The notes under the pieces were generated by a model that saw only the letters and a program-made list of their open reading frames with translations, searched no databases and was not told where the DNA came from. The position numbers were made by a program, and so were the translations under genes. Of a stretch of 64,000 nt of DNA, positions 52,218-61,355 are shown piece after piece (within the stretch, counting starts at the first letter, position 1; every line of letters starts with the position of its first letter). This DNA comes from Paralteromonas sediminis (lineage in GTDB: Bacteria; Pseudomonadota; Gammaproteobacteria; Enterobacterales; Alteromonadaceae): assembly GCF_003820355.1 (NCBI RefSeq), contig NZ_RPOK01000004.1, forward strand, positions 434,001 to 498,000, in the 5' to 3' direction.

Positions 52218-52907
52218 TTAAAGTTTTGTTGAAAAACGGTAACCTGCACCTCGAACAGTTTGAATCATTGCGTCATGGCCATGCAAGGAAATGGCTTTGC
52301 GCAAACGACGAATGTGTACGTCAACAGTTCTGTCTTCTACGTAAACATTCGTTCCCCATACATTATCCAGCAACAGCTCCCTGCTGTACACACGTTCTGG
52401 GTGCGTCATAAAGAAGTGTAACAGTTTAAATTCTGTTGGTCCCATATCCAATGGATCTGTGTTGGCCACCACCCGATGAGAGATAGGCTCAAGCTTAAGA
52501 CCATTAAATTCAATGGGCTGCTCACTCGCCATAGGCGTTACCCTGCGCATTACTGCACGGATCCTCGCTATCAGCTCCTTGGGTGAAAAAGGCTTAGTAA
52601 TGTAATCATCTGCACCCGCATCTAACCCACGTATTTTATCTTCCTCTTCACCGCGGGCAGTTAACATAATCACAGGAATATCACGGGTGAACTCATGCTG
52701 CTTTAGGCTTTTCGCAAGCTGAACGCCACTTCCACCTGGCAACATCCAGTCAAGCAGAATCAAGTCCGGATAAGGCTCGGCAATTTTTTCTTGTGCGATA
52801 TCATAGTCTTCAGCTTCAATGGTATTGAAACCAGATTGCTCAAGCACAAACTTAAGCATTTCACGAATAGGGGCTTCATCTTCAACCACCAGTACAGTCC
52901 GTGACAT
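52218..52907 (-). CDS. phoB: Phosphate-regulon response regulator
   Basis: The 229-residue regulator has an OmpR/PhoB receiver with phospho-Asp in '[13 protein letters not shown]' and a winged-helix DNA-binding domain ('[47 protein letters not shown]'). It activates genes carrying Pho boxes when phosphate is scarce. The start [11 protein letters not shown] (52907) fits the family; the six codons above it hold the ribosome site GGGAAAG. A Pho-box-like site 50 bases upstream suggests self-activation. Confidence 0.96.
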   Translation of the reverse strand: MSRTVLVVEDEAPIREMLKFVLEQSGFNTIEAEDYDIAQEKIAEPYPDLILLDWMLPGGSGVQLAKSLKQHEFTRDIPVIMLTARGEEEDKIRGLDAGADDYITKPFSPKELIARIRAVMRRVTPMASEQPIEFNGLKLEPISHRVVANTDPLDMGPTEFKLLHFFMTHPERVYSRELLLDNVWGTNVYVEDRTVDVHIRRLRKAISLHGHDAMIQTVRGAGYRFSTKL

Positions 52908-52956
52908 AGTAACTTTCCCGTTCATAATAAAAACGCCGCTATTATTTATTGACTAT

Positions 52957-52974
52957 GTGACACTTTTATTAAAC
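52957..52974 (-). promoter_or_regulatory. Pho box before phoB
   Basis: Minus-strand GTTTAAT-AAAA-GTGTCAC, with AATAAT ten bases downstream as a likely -10 box. It shares its layout with the sites at 45305 and 49836. Confidence 0.6.
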
Positions 52975-53082
52975 CTTGCACCGACCAGTGTCAAGGTTAT
53001 TGAATAAATCCTCTATTACTGCCTTGAGAATCCACACATTAACGCATATTCTTGATTCATAAGTTTATGTATAGGTTGTAAC

Positions 53083-54816
53083 ATGGCGCGTGTGAAAACT
53101 GGACTTTCGAGAAAGCTACTCATCCGGGTGTTATCGGTGTACTTCGTGTTGACACTGATTGTTACTGTCGGTCAGATATTTACTGAATACCTCGCCACAA
53201 AAAGCCATATTGAAAGTGAGCTTCGCACACTTAAAAACACCTTTTCCACCAGCCTTACCCGTGCTATCTGGGAGTTAAACCTTGACCAGGCGGCATCCAT
53301 TGCAGAGGGCTTGATGGAACTGCCCATCGTCGAGGGCGTGCATATTCGCGATGAAAACGGCGAAGAGATTGCCCGCCTCGGTATCGGCGAAGAACTCATG
53401 CCAACCACGTCAATAGCGCTTACCGGCCAGTTAGTTGACTACTCGGGTAGTGTGTTTGGATACAGTTTTCCATTAATTTTTGAGTTCTCTGGGCGAACAT
53501 CTGAAGTGGGTGATGTCACCCTATATTCAAGTTTTGATATTATTTTTGGCCGCATTAAAATTGGTGTGTTCTTTCTAATTGGCAACGCCATCGTTAAAAC
53601 CACCTTCCTTGTGTTTCTTTTTATGACTGCATTCAGGCGAATGTTGTCCGAGCCGTTACACGCGATTACCGGACAAATGTCTGATTTTGATCCAGAGCAT
53701 CCGGAAGATTCAAAAATTGACATGCAGATAGATGACGATAATGAACTTCGTCAGCTGACTGAATCATATAACAAAGTTATTTCAGACCTGATCAATTCAC
53801 AACGAAAACTGAGAGGTGCTCAGGACGATTTGAAGTTAGCCAATAAAAAACTGGATGACCAAAATCTACTGCTGGAGCAAGAAGTCGCGAAAAAAACCGC
53901 CTCTCTGAGCCAAATAATGTTGGATTTGGAACGCCAAAAAGACGAGTTGTTGATTAACCAACGAGAACTGAGACAGGAAAATGAGAACAGGCAGTACATA
54001 GAAGCCGAACTCAGGAAGAAGAATACCGAACTGGCCAATTCCATGGATACCCTCAACCAAGCGAGAGACCAGCTCGTGGAATCAGAGCGTATGGCCTCGC
54101 TGGGTGGCTTGGTTGCTGGTATCGCTCATGACGTTAATACCCCGATAGGTGTCAGTGTGACAGCCGCTAGTTTTCTTGAGCAAAGATTGTCAACGTTGCA
54201 ACAAGATTACAAAGATAAAACCCTAACCAACAAGAGTATGAACCTGTTCATTCAGGAGGCTGAGCAAACAACCCAACTTTTGCTTAATAACTTGCATCGC
54301 GCGTCAGAGTTAATCGCTAGTTTTAAACAGGTCGCAGCAGACCAAACCAGTGAAGCAGAGCGGCGATTTGAACTAAACAGTTATTTAAATGAAGTTTTAC
54401 AGTCTCTAAAACCCAGTTTTAAACAACGCCCTCACGAAATTTCTATTCAGTGCCCCTCTCCACTGGAGGTATATTGCGCACCTGGGGTCATTGCGCAGAT
54501 TGTCACTAATTTATTGATGAACTCGATGATACATGCGTTCGATGAGGGACAAGTAGGTCATATTGCGTTAAATGTGGTTGAAGACGATCAGGATATTCTC
54601 ATGACCTATCAGGATGACGGTAAAGGACTCGACGAAAAACACCTTGAACGACTCTTTGACGCTTTTTTTACCACTCGACGCGAGGAGGGTGGAACTGGTT
54701 TGGGGACGCATATTATGTACAACTTAGTGACTCAGGCTCTTAAGGGACGTATTGAAGCCTTTAGCGAACCGGGTAAAGGATTACGTTACGAGATACGCTT
54801 TCCTAAACGCGTTTAA
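53083..54816 (+). CDS. Orphan sensor histidine kinase with periplasmic domain
   Basis: The 577-residue kinase has two membrane helices (about 13-33 and 160-183) around a 125-residue periplasmic domain ('RAIWELNLDQAASIAEGLMELPIVEGVHIRDENGEEIARLG', typical of the CHASE-like group). A HAMP region, a long coiled coil (240-335), a HisKA box with His349 ('MASLGGLVAGIAHDVNTPIG') and a HATPase ('DDGKGLDEKHLERL', 'GGTGLGTHIMYNL') follow. No response regulator is adjacent except the divergent phoB. Its kinase core closely resembles that of the YfiR-domain kinase at 16244. An AGG ribosome site precedes the ATG. Confidence 0.85.
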   Translation: MARVKTGLSRKLLIRVLSVYFVLTLIVTVGQIFTEYLATKSHIESELRTLKNTFSTSLTRAIWELNLDQAASIAEGLMELPIVEGVHIRDENGEEIARLGIGEELMPTTSIALTGQLVDYSGSVFGYSFPLIFEFSGRTSEVGDVTLYSSFDIIFGRIKIGVFFLIGNAIVKTTFLVFLFMTAFRRMLSEPLHAITGQMSDFDPEHPEDSKIDMQIDDDNELRQLTESYNKVISDLINSQRKLRGAQDDLKLANKKLDDQNLLLEQEVAKKTASLSQIMLDLERQKDELLINQRELRQENENRQYIEAELRKKNTELANSMDTLNQARDQLVESERMASLGGLVAGIAHDVNTPIGVSVTAASFLEQRLSTLQQDYKDKTLTNKSMNLFIQEAEQTTQLLLNNLHRASELIASFKQVAADQTSEAERRFELNSYLNEVLQSLKPSFKQRPHEISIQCPSPLEVYCAPGVIAQIVTNLLMNSMIHAFDEGQVGHIALNVVEDDQDILMTYQDDGKGLDEKHLERLFDAFFTTRREEGGTGLGTHIMYNLVTQALKGRIEAFSEPGKGLRYEIRFPKRV

Positions 54817-54857
54817 CTTGTTAATCTGCGCAGCCCTTTTATTAGCGCAGGTTAACT

Positions 54858-55769
54858 ATGTGGTTCAAAAATATTAAGGCGTACAGGCTAAATCAGCCTC
54901 TTTCTCTTGATGATGACGCCCTGCAAAGCGCGTTACTCGAATTTCCATTCCGCCCTTGCGGTAACCAGGACCTGGCAACCATGGGCTTTTGCTCACCGTT
55001 TTCAATTGCTCCTAAGAGTCCGGCCTCAGCGATGCTATTTCACCGAAGCGGTAACCGTATATGGGTAACGCTAAAAAAACAGGAGCGCTTGTTACCGAGT
55101 AGTGTTGTTAATGCAGAACTGGCAGAAAAAGTGGTTGCTATAGAGACAGAAACAGGTAGTCCCGTAGGAAAAAAGCAACAGCAAGATCTGAAGCAAGAAA
55201 TCATTCACGCTCTTATGCCCCGAGCATTTACTAAGAACACCTATACACATGGCTTCCTGTCGCTTGACGATGATCTGGTTATAGTTGACTCCTCTTCTGA
55301 TGGTAAAGCAGAAGCGTATCTCGCCATGCTGCGCAAAGCACTGGGCTCTCTGCCTGTTGTACCACTAGCTAAACGAAGCCTACAAAGTGAGCTGACTCAC
55401 TGGATAAGCGGGAACGCTCCTGAAGGCATCACCCTGCTTGAGGAAGCCGAATTAAAATCAAATGATGAAGTTGCCAGTATTATTCGCTGTAAGAACCAGC
55501 CCCTAGACAGCGACGAAGTAATAAATCACATTGATGCAGGTAAACTAGCGCAAAAAGTGGCCTTCGAGTACCAAGAAACCTTAACCGGTATGTTTTGCGA
55601 AGACGGCAGTATCAAACGCATTAAGTTTCTCGACCGCATCACTGAAGAAGTTGACGATGTGCCCAAGGACGATGTCCTGCAAAGGTTAGACGCGGAGTTT
55701 ACGTTGATGTCTGCAGAGTTAAGCCAATTCGTTACTTTTATCGACAAAACGTTGCAATTAGAAGAATAA
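54858..55769 (+). CDS. rdgC: Recombination-associated protein RdgC
   Basis: The 303-residue protein matches RdgC from the first residue ('MWFKNIKAYRLNQPL', 'CGNQDLATMGFCSP', 'LMPRAFTKNTYTHGFL', 'FEYQETLTGMFCEDGSIKRIKF'). RdgC forms a ring-shaped dimer around DNA and limits RecA activity. Length is normal. An AGG ribosome site precedes the ATG, and a terminator follows. Confidence 0.96.
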   Translation: MWFKNIKAYRLNQPLSLDDDALQSALLEFPFRPCGNQDLATMGFCSPFSIAPKSPASAMLFHRSGNRIWVTLKKQERLLPSSVVNAELAEKVVAIETETGSPVGKKQQQDLKQEIIHALMPRAFTKNTYTHGFLSLDDDLVIVDSSSDGKAEAYLAMLRKALGSLPVVPLAKRSLQSELTHWISGNAPEGITLLEEAELKSNDEVASIIRCKNQPLDSDEVINHIDAGKLAQKVAFEYQETLTGMFCEDGSIKRIKFLDRITEEVDDVPKDDVLQRLDAEFTLMSAELSQFVTFIDKTLQLEE

Positions 55770-55796
55770 AAAAGGGAGCCAGTGCTCCCTTTTTTA
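55766..55796. terminator. Bidirectional terminator between rdgC and the HDOD gene
   Basis: GGGAGC-CAGT-GCTCCC (55774-55789) with A's before and T's after, so it can serve both convergent genes. Confidence 0.9.
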
Positions 55797-55808
55797 TGTG
55801 CTATACCT

Positions 55809-56645
55809 TTATGCGAAAATGAGTTTGGCGTTATCACGCATCTCAGCAAAATCATCTGAATGTAAATCGGCTACACTATCAACTACATTTCTTTGCATAG
55901 CTAAGTTGATTACGGCGTCCTTTTGACTGTTTATACGGCCACTTAACGCCGCTCCCACTCTAACAAAGTCGAGGTAGGACACATTGTCTGGGAGGACTGC
56001 GAGATCCCTCCAATTCTTAGCAATATTAACAAACACATCACCGAACCCCCATTCCTTCATGATACTACCGCCAATTCTTCCAGACAGTTTCTCAATCGCA
56101 TCTTCTAGGAAAGTTGGATTTGCAAATACATCTTCATGGCGCTCAGCCTCAGTCAATATTGGCAATATGCCGATATTGTGAACCAATGCTGCTAGGGTCA
56201 TGGAATCAATACTAATGTCGCGTTTTTTAGTGCGTTTAGTGTAACTTTCAAGTGTCGCCATACTATTAGCGACTACATCTACGGTATGCTCCCACTCGCG
56301 TTTCATATACTGACTGACTACCGCATTTTTCGATACAAAGAGCTGCTCCATTGCCAATGCTGTGGCAATATTTTTAATTTGTCGCAAACCAATTCGCGTA
56401 ACAGCTTGTGTAACAGACTCTACCTTTACACTTCTCCCCATAAAGGCACTGTTTGCGATCTTAATCATCCGCGCACTCAGTGAGGGATCTTGGGCGATAA
56501 CATCCCCCATTTTGTGGAGATTAATATCGGGGTCGTCAGCAGCTTTTCTAACTTTTAACGCTATCGCTGGCAGGGTGGGTAATACCAGTGTGTCGTTGTT
56601 TATTTTCTCCACCAGTATCGTCAATAATGCGTTCTGTGTTGACAT
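55809..56645 (-). CDS. HDOD-domain signalling protein
   Basis: The 278-residue protein is almost entirely an HDOD domain ('LPTLPAIALKVRKAADDPDINLHKMGDVIAQDPSLSARMIKIANSAFMG', 'ALVHNIGILPIL'). HDOD proteins are relatives of HD phosphodiesterases that usually lack catalytic residues and take part in signalling; the specific role is unknown. AAGGG precedes the ATG. Confidence 0.88.
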   Translation of the reverse strand: MSTQNALLTILVEKINNDTLVLPTLPAIALKVRKAADDPDINLHKMGDVIAQDPSLSARMIKIANSAFMGRSVKVESVTQAVTRIGLRQIKNIATALAMEQLFVSKNAVVSQYMKREWEHTVDVVANSMATLESYTKRTKKRDISIDSMTLAALVHNIGILPILTEAERHEDVFANPTFLEDAIEKLSGRIGGSIMKEWGFGDVFVNIAKNWRDLAVLPDNVSYLDFVRVGAALSGRINSQKDAVINLAMQRNVVDSVADLHSDDFAEMRDNAKLIFA

Positions 56646-56807
56646 GTTTCGCCCTTCTATTTATCGGCTAAGTAATACAGCAACTTTACTCTAGTGATGC
56701 TTTGTTTCTTCCTAGTTTCAATATATCACCGTTATGTAAAAAAATGTAACCAGAAAACGCATCCAAGGTGCTCTTTTAGAGTTTAGACGATCTAAATCAA
56801 TTTCCCG

Positions 56808-56832
56808 AAAAAAAAAGCGCGCAGTTTATGCG
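56808..56832 (-). terminator. Weak terminator after the Usp gene
   Basis: On the minus strand CGCA-TAAAC-TGCG is followed by CGC and nine T's. The stem is only four base pairs and includes the stop codon. Confidence 0.4.
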
Positions 56833-57785
56833 ATAGGTGACTCAAACCCTTGAGGTTTTGCAGTGATCACTGAACAGTGTATTTGTTGCAAAATACTTTC
56901 AGCCGTATTCCCCATAAACAAGCCTTTAATGCCGGTTCGTCCCAAAGATCCCAGCACTAACATATCGGTATTGTTGGCTTTTACGAATGCCGCCACACTC
57001 TCTTCTGGGTGACCGTCGATTAAGCGTGTTTTAATCACAGGTGTTGGCAAAATTTGTTTATCGAGCAAATATTGATGCGCTTGTTTCATGGCCGCTCGTT
57101 TAGTCACTTTCTCCTGTTGCGTTATCTGCTGCTGCATTGTTTCAGGGTCATCCGCCCATATACTCGCAAAATCAGCTAATGAGTCTGCGCAGGCGTGAAT
57201 GAGAGTGATGCTACTGGCAGTTTTAGCAACAAAAGTAAGCGTCAGGTCCAGTAACTGCCTGTTGAATTCAGATATAGCTCCCTCCTCTTCAGGTGCCTTA
57301 AAATCTAAAGCAACAACCACTTGTCCAGGAGTTTGATGCCGACCGGTATTGATTAACCATGTAGGCACTGGGCACTTGCGCATGAGATGCATATCATCAC
57401 TGTCGAAGATGCTGTCCATCCAGGTTGGATCTTCCGCAGACTTGATAACAATGCTAACAGGATTCTTCAGCGTGTACCGTATGGCCTGCAGGTAAAGCTT
57501 GCCGAAGCTGATTTCAACATTAATAGAGAGTTGGGGACAATGTTTTGTTACCGTCGCCTGAATCGTCTGTTTGGTCGCTTCACTGATTTTTTGCTTAATG
57601 TAACCACTATCCATCTGTAAAAAATGCTGATGCATAGCGAAATCAGGCTCCGCCAACACGCACAATATTGTGAGCCTTTCATCGCGACTTTGCGCAGTAT
57701 CTGCGGCTTTAAGTAGGGTACTCTCATCCAGCTTGCCAGCTTTATTTAGTACTAAAAGCACCTGTTTTGAATCGAAATTACTCAT
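56826..57785 (-). CDS. Tandem universal stress protein (UspE-like)
   Basis: The 319-residue protein has two Usp domains. The second ends with the ATP-binding signature 'DMLVLGSLGRTGIKGLFMGNTAESIL' (G-2x-G-9x-G-S/T); the first lacks this loop. Tandem Usp proteins of the UspE type act in stress survival. It overlaps the antiporter gene upstream by four bases (ATGA), so it may bind ATP and regulate that transporter (inference). Confidence 0.87.
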   Translation of the reverse strand: MSNFDSKQVLLVLNKAGKLDESTLLKAADTAQSRDERLTILCVLAEPDFAMHQHFLQMDSGYIKQKISEATKQTIQATVTKHCPQLSINVEISFGKLYLQAIRYTLKNPVSIVIKSAEDPTWMDSIFDSDDMHLMRKCPVPTWLINTGRHQTPGQVVVALDFKAPEEEGAISEFNRQLLDLTLTFVAKTASSITLIHACADSLADFASIWADDPETMQQQITQQEKVTKRAAMKQAHQYLLDKQILPTPVIKTRLIDGHPEESVAAFVKANNTDMLVLGSLGRTGIKGLFMGNTAESILQQIHCSVITAKPQGFESPIA

Positions 57786-59512
57786 GGTTTAGCTTCTTTT
57801 ACTTGCGTCCGGTTATCTTTATTGGTCTCATCATGCAATAGCAATCGTACAGCCTCATTTGCAGCGTGACTAAAAGGAGAAAGGACCAAATCCACGCCCA
57901 TCTGGCTAAGACTATTTGCATCCTGTTCTTGTTCACTCGCCATCGCCAACTTTCCTTTAAAACCATGTAGTTGAAGGGCCAATAGTAACCTTTTTCTCGG
58001 ATCCTCAAACCGCGAACCTAGCCCGTCTCTCGGCAACGTGACCACTAGCCACTTCAGTTGCTTTAATGGCAACGTTGATATGAATTCATCATCGCTCAGG
58101 TCACCATAGAAACAGGGAATCTCACGCTGTCTCCAATACTCGTATTTTTCTGGATTGAAGTCTACGACCCCGAGTGCATAACCGGTATTGCTCAATTGAT
58201 CAATGATTTTCGAACCATATCGGCCTGCACCACATACGAGTACCTCAAAATCTGTGTTCGTTTCTGTTTCTTCACCGGTATTTGATTCCCTAAAAGTATT
58301 TTCTCTTTCGAAGACTCGCAACCAGGGTGAAAGCAAGTCATACAACCTGTGGGAATTAGCAATCATGTAAACCGAAAGCGCAATTGTGATCAAACCCACC
58401 AAGGTTACCAGACCTATTGCACTGTTGTGTAAATGGCCTATCGCGATCCCCATTGCAACAAAAATAAGTGAAAACTCACTGATCTGTGCCACTGTCAGTC
58501 CGGCCAAAAAACCTGTTCGCCGTCGGTAGCCCAGTATGCCCATGATAATCATGACGATGATAGGGTTTCCAATGAGCACAAAAACAGAAAGCACTATAGC
58601 TGCAAATAGATGTTCTCCGAGTGCGGATAAATCAATCTGACTTCCAAGTGCAATGAAAAAAAACAGCAATAAAAAGTCTCGTAGTGACGATAACTTCGTC
58701 ACTATCGATTCTCGATAGGGTGTTGAAGCCAACGCCACACCGGCTAAGAGACCACCCAGCTCCTTACTAAACCCCAATAAGTGTCCGAGGGTTGCAAACA
58801 AACAAGCCAGTCCTACCGCAAAGACAAGCATGAGCTCCGACGAACGGGCTGCGGCTTTAGTGATAACGTTAGCAATATAGCGAATAAACAAAAACACTAT
58901 CATTAACATAACAATAGCGCCCAGTATGATCTGACTAAATAGTTGTGTGAGCGAACTATCAGACGCTTGCCCCACACCAATGGCAGACAGCACTACCAAG
59001 GCAATCACAACCACTACATCCTGAACGATCAGAAACCCAAGCGCAATACGGCCATGAAGCGAATCGACTTCCCTTTTATCAGACAGCATTTTGACAATAA
59101 TAATCGTGCTTGAGAAGGTAAGCGCAATACTCACATAGAGTGAGGTTATGGCATCAAAGCCGAGCGCGAGACATAAAAAGAAGCCCACAACAGAGGTAAA
59201 AATTACCTGCCCCAGCCCCGTTGCTAACGCGACAAACCCGAGCTTTCGAATCAGCTTCACATCCAGTTTCAGCCCAACCAGAAATAATAGTATGGCAATA
59301 CCCAGTTGTGCCAACAGCGCAATGCTGTCATCGGAGTGCACTGTATCCAGACCTGACGGCCCAACTAGGATTCCGACAGCAATAAATGCAACGATAATAG
59401 GCTGCTTTAACCACTGCCCAATAAACGCAGCCACTGCCGCAATAGATAGCAAAACAGTAAATTCGTAAAACGGGTTAGCTCTTAACAGCTCGTTAAATTC
59501 TGAAATTGGCAT
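57782..59512 (-). CDS. CPA2-family cation:proton antiporter with Rossmann (RCK-N) domain
   Basis: The 576-residue protein has about 12-13 membrane helices of the Kef/CPA2 type ('GILVGPSGLDTVHSDDSIALLAQLGIAILLFLVGLKLD', 'LGFLIVQDVVVVIALV', 'SKELGGLLAGVALA'). A cytoplasmic Rossmann domain follows ('VLVCGAGRYGSKIIDQL'), which may sense NAD(H). It probably exchanges K+ or Na+ for H+. I start at MPISEFNELL (59512); the frame extends 26 codons above it without family sequence. It is coupled to the Usp gene. Confidence 0.86.
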   Translation of the reverse strand: MPISEFNELLRANPFYEFTVLLSIAAVAAFIGQWLKQPIIVAFIAVGILVGPSGLDTVHSDDSIALLAQLGIAILLFLVGLKLDVKLIRKLGFVALATGLGQVIFTSVVGFFLCLALGFDAITSLYVSIALTFSSTIIIVKMLSDKREVDSLHGRIALGFLIVQDVVVVIALVVLSAIGVGQASDSSLTQLFSQIILGAIVMLMIVFLFIRYIANVITKAAARSSELMLVFAVGLACLFATLGHLLGFSKELGGLLAGVALASTPYRESIVTKLSSLRDFLLLFFFIALGSQIDLSALGEHLFAAIVLSVFVLIGNPIIVMIIMGILGYRRRTGFLAGLTVAQISEFSLIFVAMGIAIGHLHNSAIGLVTLVGLITIALSVYMIANSHRLYDLLSPWLRVFERENTFRESNTGEETETNTDFEVLVCGAGRYGSKIIDQLSNTGYALGVVDFNPEKYEYWRQREIPCFYGDLSDDEFISTLPLKQLKWLVVTLPRDGLGSRFEDPRKRLLLALQLHGFKGKLAMASEQEQDANSLSQMGVDLVLSPFSHAANEAVRLLLHDETNKDNRTQVKEAKP

Positions 59513-59697
59513 AGTATGGATATCAAGTGGCGTGTTAATGACGTTATAGCAGTAAATGATACTGTGATAAACATCAAAAAAGCCGTGCATTAGATCAACA
59601 TTTAGCGAGCCATTAAGATTCTTTTTATTGTTCTAAATCAAAGATTTACCAGTGATTCTAGCTAACCTTTATGCAGTAACCTTAACAGGAGTTTATC

Positions 59698-60144
59698 ATG
59701 CACAACGATGACCACCACCTGTCTCAGAATGGAGACTGGTTAATGAATATGTTAAACAAAGGAATTAGCCAAATTATCCGTGTATTGGCAGTAATGATGG
59801 TTGTTGTTATCGTTCTGTGTGTGGCTGACGTTGGCTTTGTCATCTATGAAAAACTCACTGCGCCTCCGCAATACCTGCTCTCACTGAATGACATTTTTGC
59901 AGTATTTGCCTCGTTTCTGGCAGTACTTATTGCTATAGAAATATTCGCCAATATCACCCTGTACCTTCGCGATGATGTGATCCACATCCGACTCGTTGTA
60001 GCCACTGCATTAATGGCTATTGCGCGAAAAGTCATCGTGTTGGACTTTACCACGGTAACACCGGAATATGTTTATGGCATTGGTATTGTGGTGCTGGCTT
60101 TGGGAATAACGTATTACCTAGTGACTATCAAAGCCAGAACCTAA
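59698..60144 (+). CDS. PsiE-family membrane protein
   Basis: The 148-residue protein has four membrane helices and matches the phosphate-starvation-inducible PsiE family ('VIYEKLTAPPQYLLSLNDIFAVFASFLAVLIAIEIFANI', 'HIRLVVATALMAIARKVIVLD'). Its function is unknown. In E. coli psiE is Pho-controlled, but no Pho box is visible here. A strong ACAGGAG site precedes the ATG. It is divergent from the antiporter gene. Confidence 0.85.
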   Translation: MHNDDHHLSQNGDWLMNMLNKGISQIIRVLAVMMVVVIVLCVADVGFVIYEKLTAPPQYLLSLNDIFAVFASFLAVLIAIEIFANITLYLRDDVIHIRLVVATALMAIARKVIVLDFTTVTPEYVYGIGIVVLALGITYYLVTIKART

Positions 60145-60159
60145 GAGGGCTAATGGCAT

Positions 60160-60528
60160 CTATTCAGGTTCTTTCATTTTGGCCGTATATGGCGGCCAGC
60201 CTAAAGGTTTTCCGCCCAGAACATGCAAGTGAATGTGATACACCGTCTGGCCTCCAAATTCATTGCAATTCATTACTGTTCTGTAGCCCTCATCAGCTAT
60301 TCCCAATTTTTGTGCCACCTTAGCCGCAACAACACTCAAATGCCCGACCACCTCTCTGTCATCCGGTGTAATGTCATTGATCGTGGCTATCGCTTTTTTT
60401 GGGATAACCAAAAAGTGCACTGGCGCCTGAGGATTAATATCCTTAAAGGCTAGAGATTGCTCGTCTTCGTAAAGAATATCAGCCGGAATTTCTTTATTGA
60501 TTATTTTAGTAAAAATGGTTTCTGACAT
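60160..60528 (-). CDS. hinT: HIT-family purine nucleoside phosphoramidase
   Basis: The 122-residue protein matches HinT: 'IFTKIINKEIPADILYEDEQSLAFKDINPQAPVHFLVIPKK' and the catalytic His triad 'VYHIHLHVLGG'. It splits AMP-lysine and similar phosphoramidates in the cytoplasm. AGAGGG precedes the ATG. It ends 15 bases from the convergent PsiE-family gene. Confidence 0.94.
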   Translation of the reverse strand: MSETIFTKIINKEIPADILYEDEQSLAFKDINPQAPVHFLVIPKKAIATINDITPDDREVVGHLSVVAAKVAQKLGIADEGYRTVMNCNEFGGQTVYHIHLHVLGGKPLGWPPYTAKMKEPE

Positions 60529-60554
60529 AGTTATCCCTCTTTATTCACACAGTG

Positions 60555-61355
60555 TTAAACAAACACAAACCACAACAAAATTGCGCCAAGGCACAGACGG
60601 TAGATCACAAATGGCAACATGCCGATGCGAGATATCCAGCTTAAAAATAGGTAAATACACAAATAAGCACTCACAAAAGAAAACGTCGCACCATAAAAGA
60701 GTGCCGTCCAATCCACAGGCTCCGCTTGCTGCAATAAATCAACCGTTGACAGTAACCCGGCCCCTAGAATCGCAGGAATGGAAAGCAAAAATGAAAAACG
60801 CGCAGCACTCTCGCGGTCAAACCCTAGCATTAAGCTAGCAGTCATAGTGATACCACTTCTTGATGTTCCGGGTATTAACGCCAGAATTTGCGCACACCCG
60901 ATAATAAGTGCATGGCTAAACCGCATACCCTGTAATTTTGTTTGGAGTTTAGCTGTCGCGTCTGCGTACCATAATAGTAGCCCAAAACCTATGGTGGTTA
61001 CCGCCATTACCAGTGCTGTTCTGGCGTTGACTTCGATCCAGTCTTTGAGCAAAAAGCCGATTATAATAATTGGCACAGTAGCGATAACCACGGACCAAGC
61101 CAAACGGCTTTGTTCTGTTTGGTTACGACTAAAACCGTGGACAAAAAAACCGTGAGTCATCTCTATGATGTCTTTTCTGAGGTAAATCATCACTGCCAGC
61201 AAGCTGCCAACGTGCACAGCAACATCAAATGCCAAGCCCTGACTTACCCAACCAAGCAGCTCTGCCGGCAGGAGTAAATGCGCTGAACTGGATATGGGCA
61301 GAAACTCAGTAATGCCCTGAATAATAGCCAAAATGATAATTTCTAACAGCGTCAT
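60555..61355 (-). CDS. uppP: Undecaprenyl-diphosphatase
   Basis: The 266-residue membrane enzyme recycles the lipid carrier for cell-wall synthesis. Signatures are 'QGITEFLPISSSAHLLL', 'PGTSRSGITMTASLMLGFDRESAARFSFLLSIPAILGA'. The ATG at 61355 overlaps the folK stop (ATGA); in-frame codons above it lie within folK. Also known as BacA for its effect on bacitracin resistance. It is the last gene of the folB-folK-uppP operon. Confidence 0.95.
   Translation of the reverse strand: MTLLEIIILAIIQGITEFLPISSSAHLLLPAELLGWVSQGLAFDVAVHVGSLLAVMIYLRKDIIEMTHGFFVHGFSRNQTEQSRLAWSVVIATVPIIIIGFLLKDWIEVNARTALVMAVTTIGFGLLLWYADATAKLQTKLQGMRFSHALIIGCAQILALIPGTSRSGITMTASLMLGFDRESAARFSFLLSIPAILGAGLLSTVDLLQQAEPVDWTALFYGATFSFVSAYLCIYLFLSWISRIGMLPFVIYRLCLGAILLWFVFV

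Noticed and set aside
59590-59697. Possible Pho box before the PsiE-family gene
   Set aside because: No CTGTCA-like repeat was found, despite the family name; control by phosphate cannot be supported here.
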